A stretch of 63,530 bases of DNA, from contig CAMUJH010000023.1 of assembly GCA_947089145.1 (NCBI GenBank), forward strand, positions 1-63,530, read 5' to 3'. This document shows positions 44,524 through 53,247 of the stretch, in pieces. A program made the position numbers and the translations under genes. The DNA is from an uncultured Hungatella sp. (GTDB lineage Bacteria > Bacillota > Clostridia > Lachnospirales > Lachnospiraceae). The notes beneath the pieces are model-generated. The model searched no databases. It saw only the letters and a program-made list of their open reading frames with translations, and had not been told where the DNA came from. Position 1 is the stretch's first letter, and every line of letters starts with the position of its first letter.

Positions 44524-46272
44524 ATGGCCTTCTGCATATATAGAGAAATCAATGAATTAAAATATAAATATACAGACACAGCAAAACCATATGTATCAAT
44601 GCTTGCCAGGAATAAGGAACGTATATCTATTGGATGCGGAGAATTTTATTCAGAATTAAAGGTAGCGGTACAAAACGACGGCTCTAGCAGAGAGAACCAA
44701 TATTTTGAACATGCATTAACAATCATTACAGCAGAAAAACAGAGCAAAAATATTACGGTTATGAATTCAGTCAGCGGTTTGGTTCCAATCTACTATTATT
44801 GTTCTGGAAATGGACGTTTTTGTATAGCAGATAATTTTTGGGATGTGATAGATTATATAAATCCAGATGAAACAGATATGGATATAAATTCTATTAAAGA
44901 ACACATGTCAATTCCTTTTCCTCTCTATGACAATACATTTGTCAAAAAAATGAAAGTACTGCTGCCAAATACAAAACTTATATATGATTTTGGGAAAGAC
45001 AGCATTTCTCTTGAGGAACTATTTGATTATGAATATGACGAACGCAACGCCGCTGTGCCGTTAAGCGAAATCCTGGATTCAGCATACAAAAGAATTGATT
45101 GCCTTGTGAAGAAAATATATGCAGAATGCGGCGATATAACATATGGTGTAGGGATCAGCGGGGGATTGGATTCAAGAATAATACCGCATTTTTGTAAAAA
45201 GAACGGATTAAAAATCGCAGGATTTATTTTTGGCATAAAAAGGCCAAACAGACTGTTTTTATCTCAGGATCACCGAAATGCCGGGAAAATAGCAGATTAT
45301 TATGAATTTGAGATGACAGAAGTTAAGTGGACTAATAGAAATCTAAGTAAGCGCATTTTAGAAGAGATAAAATATTTTCCTATGGGATCTGCTGAATTTT
45401 TTAAGTATGAACCGATTGATGACTTTGATGTTCTAATACATGGCGGGAACGGATATGTAGTAGGAAGTTCTTTGCCGGAAAATATCGAATCCATGACAGA
45501 AAATGAGCTTGTAGATTCAATTCGGAAACTTGGCCTTATCTTTTACCCAAACTCTCTGTTTAATCTGCGCATGGAAAAGATTGTCAGATTTCTGACAAAC
45601 AGAGATAAAAAGATTGAACGCAGACCAGAGTGGTTTGATAAAGTTATATTTCCGGACATTGAAAAAAATATTATTGATAAGCTGCAAGAATATGTAAAAA
45701 GTGAAAAATTAAAAGGAAAGAGTAACGTTTATATATTTGAAAAATATTTTCATTATCAGCTGGGATGCAAAAATAAATTCGGTGCATTTGAAAGCCTGAG
45801 TGGAAATAAGAGAAGTTTTTCTATTTATATGCCGTATTTGTTCGGAGATACGCTATCATGGGGGTTAGACTGCTTTAAAGGGAGAAAGTTCCTGAAGAAA
45901 TTTATTTTAACCTATATTCCTGAACTTGGAAATATAGAAGAGCAAAACTATAAGGGAAACATAAAAGCAAAACGGAGCGGTACAATAAGCAAAATAATAA
46001 ACCTTGGTAAATTTACCGTCAGAGGCAATGGGACTTCAGCAGTGGAAGTAAGGTATTTTAAAAAGAATATTTCTGCGTTTAAGGCAACGATGAATAATGG
46101 AACAGTATGGTTTTATAATATTTTTAATATTGAGAACTATATTGACGCCATAGCTAAATTTGATAATACAAGGGTTGCTTCAAGGCTGTGGAAGTTAAAA
46201 ATGGTTATAGATATTATAGAGAAAAAAGAGTACAAAAGCATGATTATGAATATAGAAGAGGAAAAAGTATGA
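44524..46272 (+). CDS. Asparagine-synthetase-like ATP-dependent amide-forming enzyme
   Basis: 582 residues. An N-terminal Ntn-like region lacks the Cys2 nucleophile ('MAFCIYREIN'), so there is no active glutaminase. The C-terminal synthetase domain has the PP-loop SGGLDS (212-217). Such proteins adenylate a carboxylate and form an amide. In glycan loci they are thought to amidate uronic acids or attach amino acids; beta-lactam synthetases are a comparable non-glutaminase branch. It overlaps the racemase gene by ATGA, indicating coupled function. Confidence 0.75.
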   Translation: MAFCIYREINELKYKYTDTAKPYVSMLARNKERISIGCGEFYSELKVAVQNDGSSRENQYFEHALTIITAEKQSKNITVMNSVSGLVPIYYYCSGNGRFCIADNFWDVIDYINPDETDMDINSIKEHMSIPFPLYDNTFVKKMKVLLPNTKLIYDFGKDSISLEELFDYEYDERNAAVPLSEILDSAYKRIDCLVKKIYAECGDITYGVGISGGLDSRIIPHFCKKNGLKIAGFIFGIKRPNRLFLSQDHRNAGKIADYYEFEMTEVKWTNRNLSKRILEEIKYFPMGSAEFFKYEPIDDFDVLIHGGNGYVVGSSLPENIESMTENELVDSIRKLGLIFYPNSLFNLRMEKIVRFLTNRDKKIERRPEWFDKVIFPDIEKNIIDKLQEYVKSEKLKGKSNVYIFEKYFHYQLGCKNKFGAFESLSGNKRSFSIYMPYLFGDTLSWGLDCFKGRKFLKKFILTYIPELGNIEEQNYKGNIKAKRSGTISKIINLGKFTVRGNGTSAVEVRYFKKNISAFKATMNNGTVWFYNIFNIENYIDAIAKFDNTRVASRLWKLKMVIDIIEKKEYKSMIMNIEEEKV

Positions 46273-46973
46273 GAAAAAAACTGGGTATTATCGGCGGTAT
46301 GGGACCATGGGCAACCTCTTATATATTTGAAAAAATTATTGATACCGTAGATGCTGATACAGATCAGGATCATATTCATACTTTTATAGATAGCAATACA
46401 GAGATAACGGATCGGACAAAAGCAATTACAGAAGGGGCAACTTCCCCGGTTGCAGAAATTAACAGGTCAATAGAAAAGCTGGAACAGTGCGGGGCAAGCG
46501 TTTTTATTCTGCCCTGCAATACATCTCACTATTTTTTTGAAGACTTTAAGTGCAGTAAGTCCAGCATCATTATAAATATTATTGAGGTTACTGTAAAAGC
46601 ATGCATGGATATGGATAAGTCAGGAAAGTTTTGCATTTTAGCAACCAATGGGACTATAGATTCCGAACTGTACCAAAAGTGTTTTGACAGTCATAAGCTG
46701 AATTATACCATACCAGACAAAGATTTCCAGCAGGCAATTATGGATATGATATATAAAGTAATAAAAAACGGAGGAGACTATAACAAGTTAGACGGATTGA
46801 CGGAATTTTTTGAACTTCAAATAAAAAACGGAGCAGGGTATTTTGTTTTGGGATGTACTGAATTGTCAATGCTGATGCAGCGGCCGGCTTTTAAGAAATA
46901 TAGAATGATTGATTCATCTTTGGAACTGGCAAAGTCTGCTATTATTGAATGCGGTTATCCGATGAAAAGTTAG
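46269..46973 (+). CDS. Aspartate/glutamate racemase family protein
   Basis: 234 residues, PLP-independent racemase fold. The start is 'KKLGIIGGMGPWATSYIFEK', with two catalytic cysteines, C83 in LPCNTSHY and C196 in LGCTELSM. It interconverts L- and D-Asp or Glu. ATG 46269 overlaps the preceding stop; the frame is open upstream only inside that gene. A racemase within a polysaccharide operon, translationally coupled to an asparagine-synthetase-like enzyme, suggests a D-amino acid decoration of the glycan. Substrate not determined. Confidence 0.85.
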   Translation: MRKKLGIIGGMGPWATSYIFEKIIDTVDADTDQDHIHTFIDSNTEITDRTKAITEGATSPVAEINRSIEKLEQCGASVFILPCNTSHYFFEDFKCSKSSIIINIIEVTVKACMDMDKSGKFCILATNGTIDSELYQKCFDSHKLNYTIPDKDFQQAIMDMIYKVIKNGGDYNKLDGLTEFFELQIKNGAGYFVLGCTELSMLMQRPAFKKYRMIDSSLELAKSAIIECGYPMKS

Positions 46974-47034
46974 GAAGCAATTATAAATAGGATCATCCGC
47001 ATAACTATATAGATTGATTTGAGGATATACTTCT

Positions 47035-48561
47035 ATGCACATTAAAGCAGGACAAAGCATGTATAAAAATACGGCTTGGCTAATCATTCTTTCTGTCGCT
47101 CTTAAAGGAATAGGATTCATTAACCGAATCGTTATTGCATATTTTTTTGGAACGACAATTAAAACAGATATCTATTACATTGCCAGCGGATTTATTGATG
47201 GCTTATCGAGCATTATTTTAGCAAGTCTTAGTGTAGGAATAATCAGTATATATATTAAAGAACAGACTAATGGGAACAGCAGCAAATTCCTGACTAATAT
47301 TTTGGCCTTTGTTGAACTTGTAATGTTTGCTCTTACTGTTGGATGCTATGTTACGGCTCCATGGCTGTCTATTGTTTTAGCTCCTAATTTAGATAGTTTA
47401 AATTTATCAAAATTATCAGAATATATATCAATTTTAACAATTACAATACCTTTTATTGGAGCAGGCAGTGTTATAAGTGCTGCACTTCAGGCTGAAAACC
47501 ATTTTGCTCCTGTTAAATTAATGGGGACAATTACAAGTGCAGTAAGTATACTGTCAGTAGCCATATTGTCTAGGTCGTTAGGAGAAAAGGCGTTATGCGT
47601 TTCTTACATAGCAGGCAATGTTCTTAATGCGGTCTTTGTATTTATTTGTATCAGGAAAGACTACTTATTTAAAATTAAGGATATTAAACTGAATAAAAAT
47701 AAAATAATAAATTTACTGAACTTAACATTCCCATTGATGATAGGACTGGCGGCCCATGAGATAAATCTGATGATAGATAAGTCTTTGGCAACATCCCTGA
47801 CTGCAGGAGCCGCTTCCGCTTTATCGTATTGCAGTGTTTTATATTTATTTTTAGAAAACACAATTATAAATAGCATTGTAACAGTCCTTTATCCTAATCT
47901 GGTTAAGCATAGAGCAGAGAATCATAACAAGCTGATTGCAAAAGAAACAGGAAAGGCAGTTTATTACACAGAATTAATATTGATTCCGCTTGTTATTGTG
48001 ACATTCTTTTTTTCGGATACAATTGTTTCTCTCATGTATCAAAGAGGAAAGTTTGATGCAGCATCCTTGTCCCTGACTAGTTTTGCTTTGAAGGGATATA
48101 TCATTGGCCTTCCATTGGTAGCAATCAGGGATATTGCAACAAGAGTATATTATGCTTATGATGATACCAAAATTCCCTTAAGAATAAATTTGATGTCTGT
48201 ATGTGTCAATATATTTCTTGACTTTGCATTAGGAAGAGTATTAGGGATTATGGGAATTACCTTGGCAACAACAATATCTAATGGGTTTTCGGCAGTTACA
48301 CTATTCAAATTGCTTCATAAACATAATAACAGCATCAGAGTTAACCTGATTAGCCTAATACTGCTGTTGGCTTATATATCTGCCGGATGTATATGCTGTA
48401 TGCTGGCATTAAATTATGAAACACACAGGATGGCTCAGTTGTCTGCTTCAGCGGCGGCTGTTTTTATAATAGAATTATTATTCTTATATTTATTTGACAG
48501 GAAGACAATTACAGCTGCCTGTGGTTACATTAATCCAAAATGCAGGGAGAAGGATAAATGA
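47035..48561 (+). CDS. MurJ/MviN-type oligosaccharide-lipid flippase (Wzx role)
   Basis: 508 residues with about 13-14 membrane segments. It belongs to the MurJ/MVF branch of the exporter superfamily ('GFINRIVIAYFFGTTIKTDIYY', 'SLMYQRGKFDAAS', 'RVYYAYDDTKIPLRINLMSV'). In this operon it most likely flips the undecaprenyl-linked repeat unit, replacing a classical Wzx. GAGGAT precedes the ATG. The polymerase gene overlaps its end (ATGA). Confidence 0.85.
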   Translation: MHIKAGQSMYKNTAWLIILSVALKGIGFINRIVIAYFFGTTIKTDIYYIASGFIDGLSSIILASLSVGIISIYIKEQTNGNSSKFLTNILAFVELVMFALTVGCYVTAPWLSIVLAPNLDSLNLSKLSEYISILTITIPFIGAGSVISAALQAENHFAPVKLMGTITSAVSILSVAILSRSLGEKALCVSYIAGNVLNAVFVFICIRKDYLFKIKDIKLNKNKIINLLNLTFPLMIGLAAHEINLMIDKSLATSLTAGAASALSYCSVLYLFLENTIINSIVTVLYPNLVKHRAENHNKLIAKETGKAVYYTELILIPLVIVTFFFSDTIVSLMYQRGKFDAASLSLTSFALKGYIIGLPLVAIRDIATRVYYAYDDTKIPLRINLMSVCVNIFLDFALGRVLGIMGITLATTISNGFSAVTLFKLLHKHNNSIRVNLISLILLLAYISAGCICCMLALNYETHRMAQLSASAAAVFIIELLFLYLFDRKTITAACGYINPKCREKDK

Positions 48562-49670
48562 GAATTAGAATAGATGAAAAAATCTCCTTTACAGATGCAT
48601 ATATATTCTTGTATTTATTGATCTATTTCGTACATTATTTTGGGAATTTCAGTTTTAACATTACATATTCCTTTTGGATTATGACAGGCCTTGCAGGCCT
48701 TTTTACTGTTTTTGACAGAAGGTCGGAATACAGTAATTATGCAATCAGGCTGCTCTTTATAGATTTGTTTGCAGCTATAGGACTGATAGTAAATAGGAAC
48801 CGTTCTCCATTTACAGTCTTGATGCTTCCGGTTTCGCAGATGTTTGGAATATATTTATATAAATATAGGGAAAATCTTAGGCTGGTTAACAGGATTGTGA
48901 ATTTAATGTACGTTTATATTGTACTGTATGCAATTTTTATTCCGCCAAGGCTGGTTAGCGCCAGCCAGGGGATCTATTCCACAAGATTTTCAAGGCTTGT
49001 TGGAGGAAATACCGTTTCTATTTTCCTTATTATGTTTTTATCAATTGGTTTAATCTACAAAACATATAGCGGCAGAAAAAACTATTTTATGTTTATAATA
49101 TCGTTACTTGTTGCATACCGATGCGGAGGAAATGGAGGCGTTTTATCTATTTCAGTTTTTTTAATTGGCTTAATCACATTACAATGGGATAAAAATAAAA
49201 TGTCGAAGAAAAGAATATTGTTTATAGTTATAGCGGGCTATGGGCTGATCTGCTATTTTGGCTATCAGCAAAAACTGTGGAATTTCCTTACTGACGACAA
49301 TTCCCGATTTTGGATTTGGTCAAAATACTTGGAATGCATGACAAACTCTGCTAAAGACTTTCTGTTTGGAGCATCAGTTGACAGATATTCTTTTTTGGCG
49401 GAGCAGAGAAATATGCATAATACCTTTTTCAACCTGCATTATTACTATGGAATCATTCCTGCGCTTTATTATATTGTGATGATCATCAGCTTATTGATGC
49501 TAAGTATTAAAAAGGGAAACTATTTGCTGTTAGTTATTCTGGGCGTAACAGTAATAAGAGGGATGACAGATGAGACTGCTTTTTGCTTTATCTCACTGTG
49601 GACTTATGCCTGTTTATTGTTAAAAAGTAATGAGATATCTATTTTTCGAAGAAACATGATTTCTGAATAG
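48558..49670 (+). CDS. Wzy-like O-antigen/polysaccharide polymerase
   Basis: 370 residues with about ten membrane segments and a large outer loop, the topology of Wzy polymerases; primary sequence is poorly conserved, as usual for this class. Motif-like stretches are 'RFSRLVGGNTVSIFLIM' and 'NMHNTFFNLHYYYGIIPALYY' (the 'HN-F' pattern of O-antigen ligase/polymerase proteins). Overlaps the flippase gene by 4 nt, supporting a Wzx/Wzy-type assembly pathway. No Wzz-like chain-length regulator or tyrosine kinase is seen in the window. Confidence 0.75.
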   Translation: MRIRIDEKISFTDAYIFLYLLIYFVHYFGNFSFNITYSFWIMTGLAGLFTVFDRRSEYSNYAIRLLFIDLFAAIGLIVNRNRSPFTVLMLPVSQMFGIYLYKYRENLRLVNRIVNLMYVYIVLYAIFIPPRLVSASQGIYSTRFSRLVGGNTVSIFLIMFLSIGLIYKTYSGRKNYFMFIISLLVAYRCGGNGGVLSISVFLIGLITLQWDKNKMSKKRILFIVIAGYGLICYFGYQQKLWNFLTDDNSRFWIWSKYLECMTNSAKDFLFGASVDRYSFLAEQRNMHNTFFNLHYYYGIIPALYYIVMIISLLMLSIKKGNYLLLVILGVTVIRGMTDETAFCFISLWTYACLLLKSNEISIFRRNMISE

Positions 49671-49706
49671 TATTCTAATATAAATTAAAAGCAGGAGGCA
49701 ATTAAG

Positions 49707-50816
49707 ATGAAGTACTGTAAGAAGTGTGTAATGCCCGATACCAGACCGGGAATTTCTTTTAACGCAGAGGGAGTCTGCTCCGCATGCCAGGCCTATGAAC
49801 GGAGAGCTTCTATTGATTGGAAGGCCCGTTGGAAGGAATTTGAGAGAATCTGCGATAAATACCGCGGCATGAATGGCCCTGGCCATGATTGTGCGATTGC
49901 AGTTTCAGGCGGCAAAGACTCCCATTATCAGGTTTATCTGATGAAGAATGTGATGCATATGAATCCGATTCTTTTCTCAGTAGAGGATAATTTCCCTATG
50001 ACTAAGGCCGGAATGCATAATCTTAAAAATATCTCTGAAGAGTTCGGATGCAGCATTATCAGCATGAAACCGGACATTAAGACGCAGAAGAAGCTGATGC
50101 GTTATATGTTTGAGAGATACGGAAAGCCTACATGGTATATTGACCGCCTTATCTACACGTATCCCCTTATTATGGCCGAAAAATTTAATACTCCTTTGCT
50201 GGTCTATGGTGAGAATATCAGCTATGAATACGGGGGAAGAGATGCTGCGGATACATATTCAGCGCGGGAACAGCTGAACAATGGAGTGGCATCTGGAATT
50301 GATGAACAGGAACTGATTGAAAATACCGGAGTAACGAAGAAGGATCTTTACCTTACCAGAGCACCAAAGCAGGAGGTGCTGGACATGCTTGATCCTGTTT
50401 ACATTTCTTATTTTACTCAATGGAATAGTTTTGCAAATTATGAATTTGCACGTAAACATGGATTCCACGATTTGTCACATGAGTGGGATAGAGCGCAGCA
50501 TGTTGAGAATTTTGATCAGGTAGATTCCCGCGCTTACTTGGTTCATCCATGGCTTAAATATCCGAAATTCGGACATGCCTTTGCAACCGATTATTCTGCG
50601 CGAATGGTTCGATATGGAATGATTAACAGGGAAGAGGCAGTAAAATTAGTAAAAGAACATGATCCTGTTTTAGACCCTCTGTGTGTAAGGGATTTCTGCG
50701 ATTTCTGCGGATATACGGAAACAGAGTTTTGGAATATTGTTGACAATCTGTACAACAGGGAGATTTTTGAAAAAGACCACTTAGGCAGATGGGTATTGAA
50801 ACATCCAATTGAGTAA
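49707..50816 (+). CDS. N-acetyl sugar amidotransferase (WbpG/PseA type)
   Basis: 369 residues. An N-terminal cysteine cluster 'YCKKCVMPDTRPGISFN' with 'CSAC' is followed by the PP-loop 'IAVSGGKDSHYQV' and a C-terminal 'DFCDFCGY'. Members convert an acetamido to an acetamidino group on sugars such as pseudaminic, legionaminic or mannuronic derivatives. The WbpG type needs a HisH/HisF-like ammonia-supplying pair, which is absent from this window, whereas PseA acts without it being encoded nearby. AGGAGG ribosome binding site. It begins the more GC-balanced legionaminic block. Confidence 0.88.
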   Translation: MKYCKKCVMPDTRPGISFNAEGVCSACQAYERRASIDWKARWKEFERICDKYRGMNGPGHDCAIAVSGGKDSHYQVYLMKNVMHMNPILFSVEDNFPMTKAGMHNLKNISEEFGCSIISMKPDIKTQKKLMRYMFERYGKPTWYIDRLIYTYPLIMAEKFNTPLLVYGENISYEYGGRDAADTYSAREQLNNGVASGIDEQELIENTGVTKKDLYLTRAPKQEVLDMLDPVYISYFTQWNSFANYEFARKHGFHDLSHEWDRAQHVENFDQVDSRAYLVHPWLKYPKFGHAFATDYSARMVRYGMINREEAVKLVKEHDPVLDPLCVRDFCDFCGYTETEFWNIVDNLYNREIFEKDHLGRWVLKHPIE

Positions 50817-50848
50817 TTATAAAACCATTTTAATGAAGGAGAGACGGA

Positions 50849-52054
50849 ATGTTTAATTTAAATAGATTCATATCGGATAATGTGATCATGCGCCAGCAGT
50901 CTATGTTTTTGCCAGACATTGAGGCCAATAGAGACGCACTGTGCAGGAAAATTAAGGACAGGACAGTGCTTGTTATTGGGGGATCAGGCTCCATTGGTTC
51001 ATCCTTCGTTCGTGCTCTCCTTCCCTTTAAACCAGCATCTTTGGTTGTGGCAGATTATAATGAAAACGCATTGGCAGAATTGACACGGGATCTGCGCTCC
51101 ACTAAGGGAATGTATGTACCTGACGAGTATATTACATATCCTATGGATTTTGCCTCTCATGTTTTCGAAAAAATGTTCAGATCAAGAGGAGGATTTGACA
51201 TTGTAGGAAACTTTTCTGCACATAAGCATGTAAGATCTGAGAAAGATATCTATTCCATAGAGGCGTTAATGCAGAATAATGTGCTTCATGCCCGGCATCT
51301 TTTGGATTTGTTGGCTGAATACCCTCCGGATGAGTACTTTTGTGTGTCAACAGATAAAGCGGCCAATCCTGTTAATATTATGGGAGCAAGTAAGAGAATT
51401 ATGGAAGACGTGATTTTTTCTTATTCCGATAAGTTTCCGGTTAAGACGGCCCGATTCGCTAATGTAGCTTTTTCTAACGGTTCTCTTCCAGCGGGATTTC
51501 TGGCACGTATACAAAATCTGCAGCCATTGTCTGCACCTTCTGATGTAATGCGCTATTTTGTTTCTCAGGAAGAGGCTGGCCAAATTTGTATGCTTGCCTG
51601 TATGCTTGGGAATAATCGGGAAATATTTTTCCCCAAATTTGAAAAGGCCCAGATGCTGGGCTTTGACAAAATTGCAACACGGTTTTTACAAGAACAAGGG
51701 TATGAGGTAATGCGTTGCTTTTCTGACGAGGAAGCGATTGATAAGGCGGAAGCCTTAAAGAGAGGAAGCCGCAGCTATCCGGTTCATTATTTCGCTTCGG
51801 ATACGACAGGGGAAAAAGTGTGGGAAGAATTCTACACTGACACTGAGGAAGTTGACATGGACAGACTTGTATCCCTTGGGGTAATTACAGGCAAAGGGAT
51901 TCCGGATAAGGAAAAAGTAAAGTGCTTGTTTGAAGCCCTTGCCAGTGCTTTTGCTGCGGACACAAGCAAGGAAGAAATTATTACAATTTTGAAAGGATAC
52001 CTGCCTAATTTTGAACACATTGAAAAGGGCAAATCCCTGGACAGCAAGATGTAG
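50849..52054 (+). CDS. legB: Nucleotide-sugar 4,6-dehydratase, LegB-like
   Basis: 401 residues, extended SDR of the CapD/FlaA1/Polysacc_synt_2 group: 'VLVIGGSGSIGSSFVRALL', 'GNFSAHKHVRSEKD' and 'CVSTDKAANPVNIMGASKR' with the modified active-site Tyr-to-Met seen in this dehydratase class (MGASK instead of YGASK). In legionaminic acid synthesis LegB makes the 4-keto-6-deoxy sugar from GDP- or UDP-GlcNAc. It is followed 18 nt later by the LegC aminotransferase. Confidence 0.85.
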   Translation: MFNLNRFISDNVIMRQQSMFLPDIEANRDALCRKIKDRTVLVIGGSGSIGSSFVRALLPFKPASLVVADYNENALAELTRDLRSTKGMYVPDEYITYPMDFASHVFEKMFRSRGGFDIVGNFSAHKHVRSEKDIYSIEALMQNNVLHARHLLDLLAEYPPDEYFCVSTDKAANPVNIMGASKRIMEDVIFSYSDKFPVKTARFANVAFSNGSLPAGFLARIQNLQPLSAPSDVMRYFVSQEEAGQICMLACMLGNNREIFFPKFEKAQMLGFDKIATRFLQEQGYEVMRCFSDEEAIDKAEALKRGSRSYPVHYFASDTTGEKVWEEFYTDTEEVDMDRLVSLGVITGKGIPDKEKVKCLFEALASAFAADTSKEEIITILKGYLPNFEHIEKGKSLDSKM

Positions 52055-52071
52055 TGGGAGGTTTTTAGAGT

Positions 52072-53247
52072 ATGAGCCGGTATATTCCGCTTTCGATCCC
52101 TAATTTCGAGGGAAATGAACGCAAATATGTGGATGATGCGATTGACAAGGCCTGGGTTTCAACTGCAGGTTCTTATGTTACAGAACTGGAAAAAAGGCTG
52201 GCACAATTTCTGTGTATTGATAATGTTTCGGTTTGCCAAAGCGGGACATCAGCTCTCCATTTGGCCCTTGTAGAAGCAGGGGTGGTTCCTGGAGATATTG
52301 TTCTGGTTCCTCCTTTGACCTTTATCGCGGCGGTTAATCCTGTACGGTATCAGTTCGCAACACCTCTGTTTATTGACTGTGATGACAGTCTTTGCATGGA
52401 TTCAGAAAAACTACGGCGTTTTTGCCAGGAAAAGTGTGTGATGGAGAATGGCCATCTTACTCACAACGGAAAAATAGTGCGGGCTCTTGTGGCGGTTCAT
52501 GTATTCGGCAATATGGCTGATATGGAAACAATCATGGAAGTAGCCGGGAGGTATAATATCAGGGTAATTGAGGATGCCACGGAAGCACTTGGCACCAGAT
52601 ATACAAAAGGAACGTATTCCGGGAAATACGCAGGAACGATCGGAGATTTTGGAGCCTATTCCTTCAATGGCAACAAAATCATTACTACTGGAGGCGGCGG
52701 GGCAATAACAGCTAAAAAGCCGGAAACGGTTGATCATCTTCGTTATCTGTCCACGCAGGCAAAGGATGATCCCCATTTTTACATTCATAACGAAGTCGGT
52801 TATAACTACCGTATGACAAATCTGCAGGCAGCTCTTGGCGTTGCACAGATGGAAAAACTGACAGAATTTATTGAGCGCAAGCACAGAAATTTTGATTTGT
52901 ATAAAAAATTATTTCATGGGTTTGGACTAGGGAAACTGTTGCCTTATAGAGAAGGTACATACTCCAATCAGTGGTTTTATTCGCTAATCATAGATCGAAC
53001 TAAAGTAAAAGCTGCACTAAAAGAAATTATTGCGGGACTGCAGGAATACGGCGTGGAAACCAGAGCCGTCTGGGGACTGATTAACGAACAGCTTCCTTAT
53101 ATGAAGGAAGAATGCTTTGAACTTGAAAAGGGACCTTACTATGGGGCAAGAGTCCTGAATATTCCTGCCAGCACCCAGCTTACAGAAGACGATATTTACT
53201 TTGCGGCAGAGAAGATAAAGGCAGTACTTGAGGAGCTAAAAGAATGA
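52072..53247 (+). CDS. legC: LegC-family PLP-dependent aminotransferase
   Basis: 391 residues of the DegT/DnrJ/EryC1/StrS aminotransferase fold. The start 'IPLSIPNFEGNERKYVDDAI' and 'AWVSTAGSYV' are typical of LegC, and the PLP lysine is K202 in 'FNGNKIITTGGGG'. It places the amino group at C4 of the keto sugar, which becomes N7 of legionaminic acid. The stop overlaps the start of the next gene (ATGA). Confidence 0.9.
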   Translation: MSRYIPLSIPNFEGNERKYVDDAIDKAWVSTAGSYVTELEKRLAQFLCIDNVSVCQSGTSALHLALVEAGVVPGDIVLVPPLTFIAAVNPVRYQFATPLFIDCDDSLCMDSEKLRRFCQEKCVMENGHLTHNGKIVRALVAVHVFGNMADMETIMEVAGRYNIRVIEDATEALGTRYTKGTYSGKYAGTIGDFGAYSFNGNKIITTGGGGAITAKKPETVDHLRYLSTQAKDDPHFYIHNEVGYNYRMTNLQAALGVAQMEKLTEFIERKHRNFDLYKKLFHGFGLGKLLPYREGTYSNQWFYSLIIDRTKVKAALKEIIAGLQEYGVETRAVWGLINEQLPYMKEECFELEKGPYYGARVLNIPASTQLTEDDIYFAAEKIKAVLEELKE

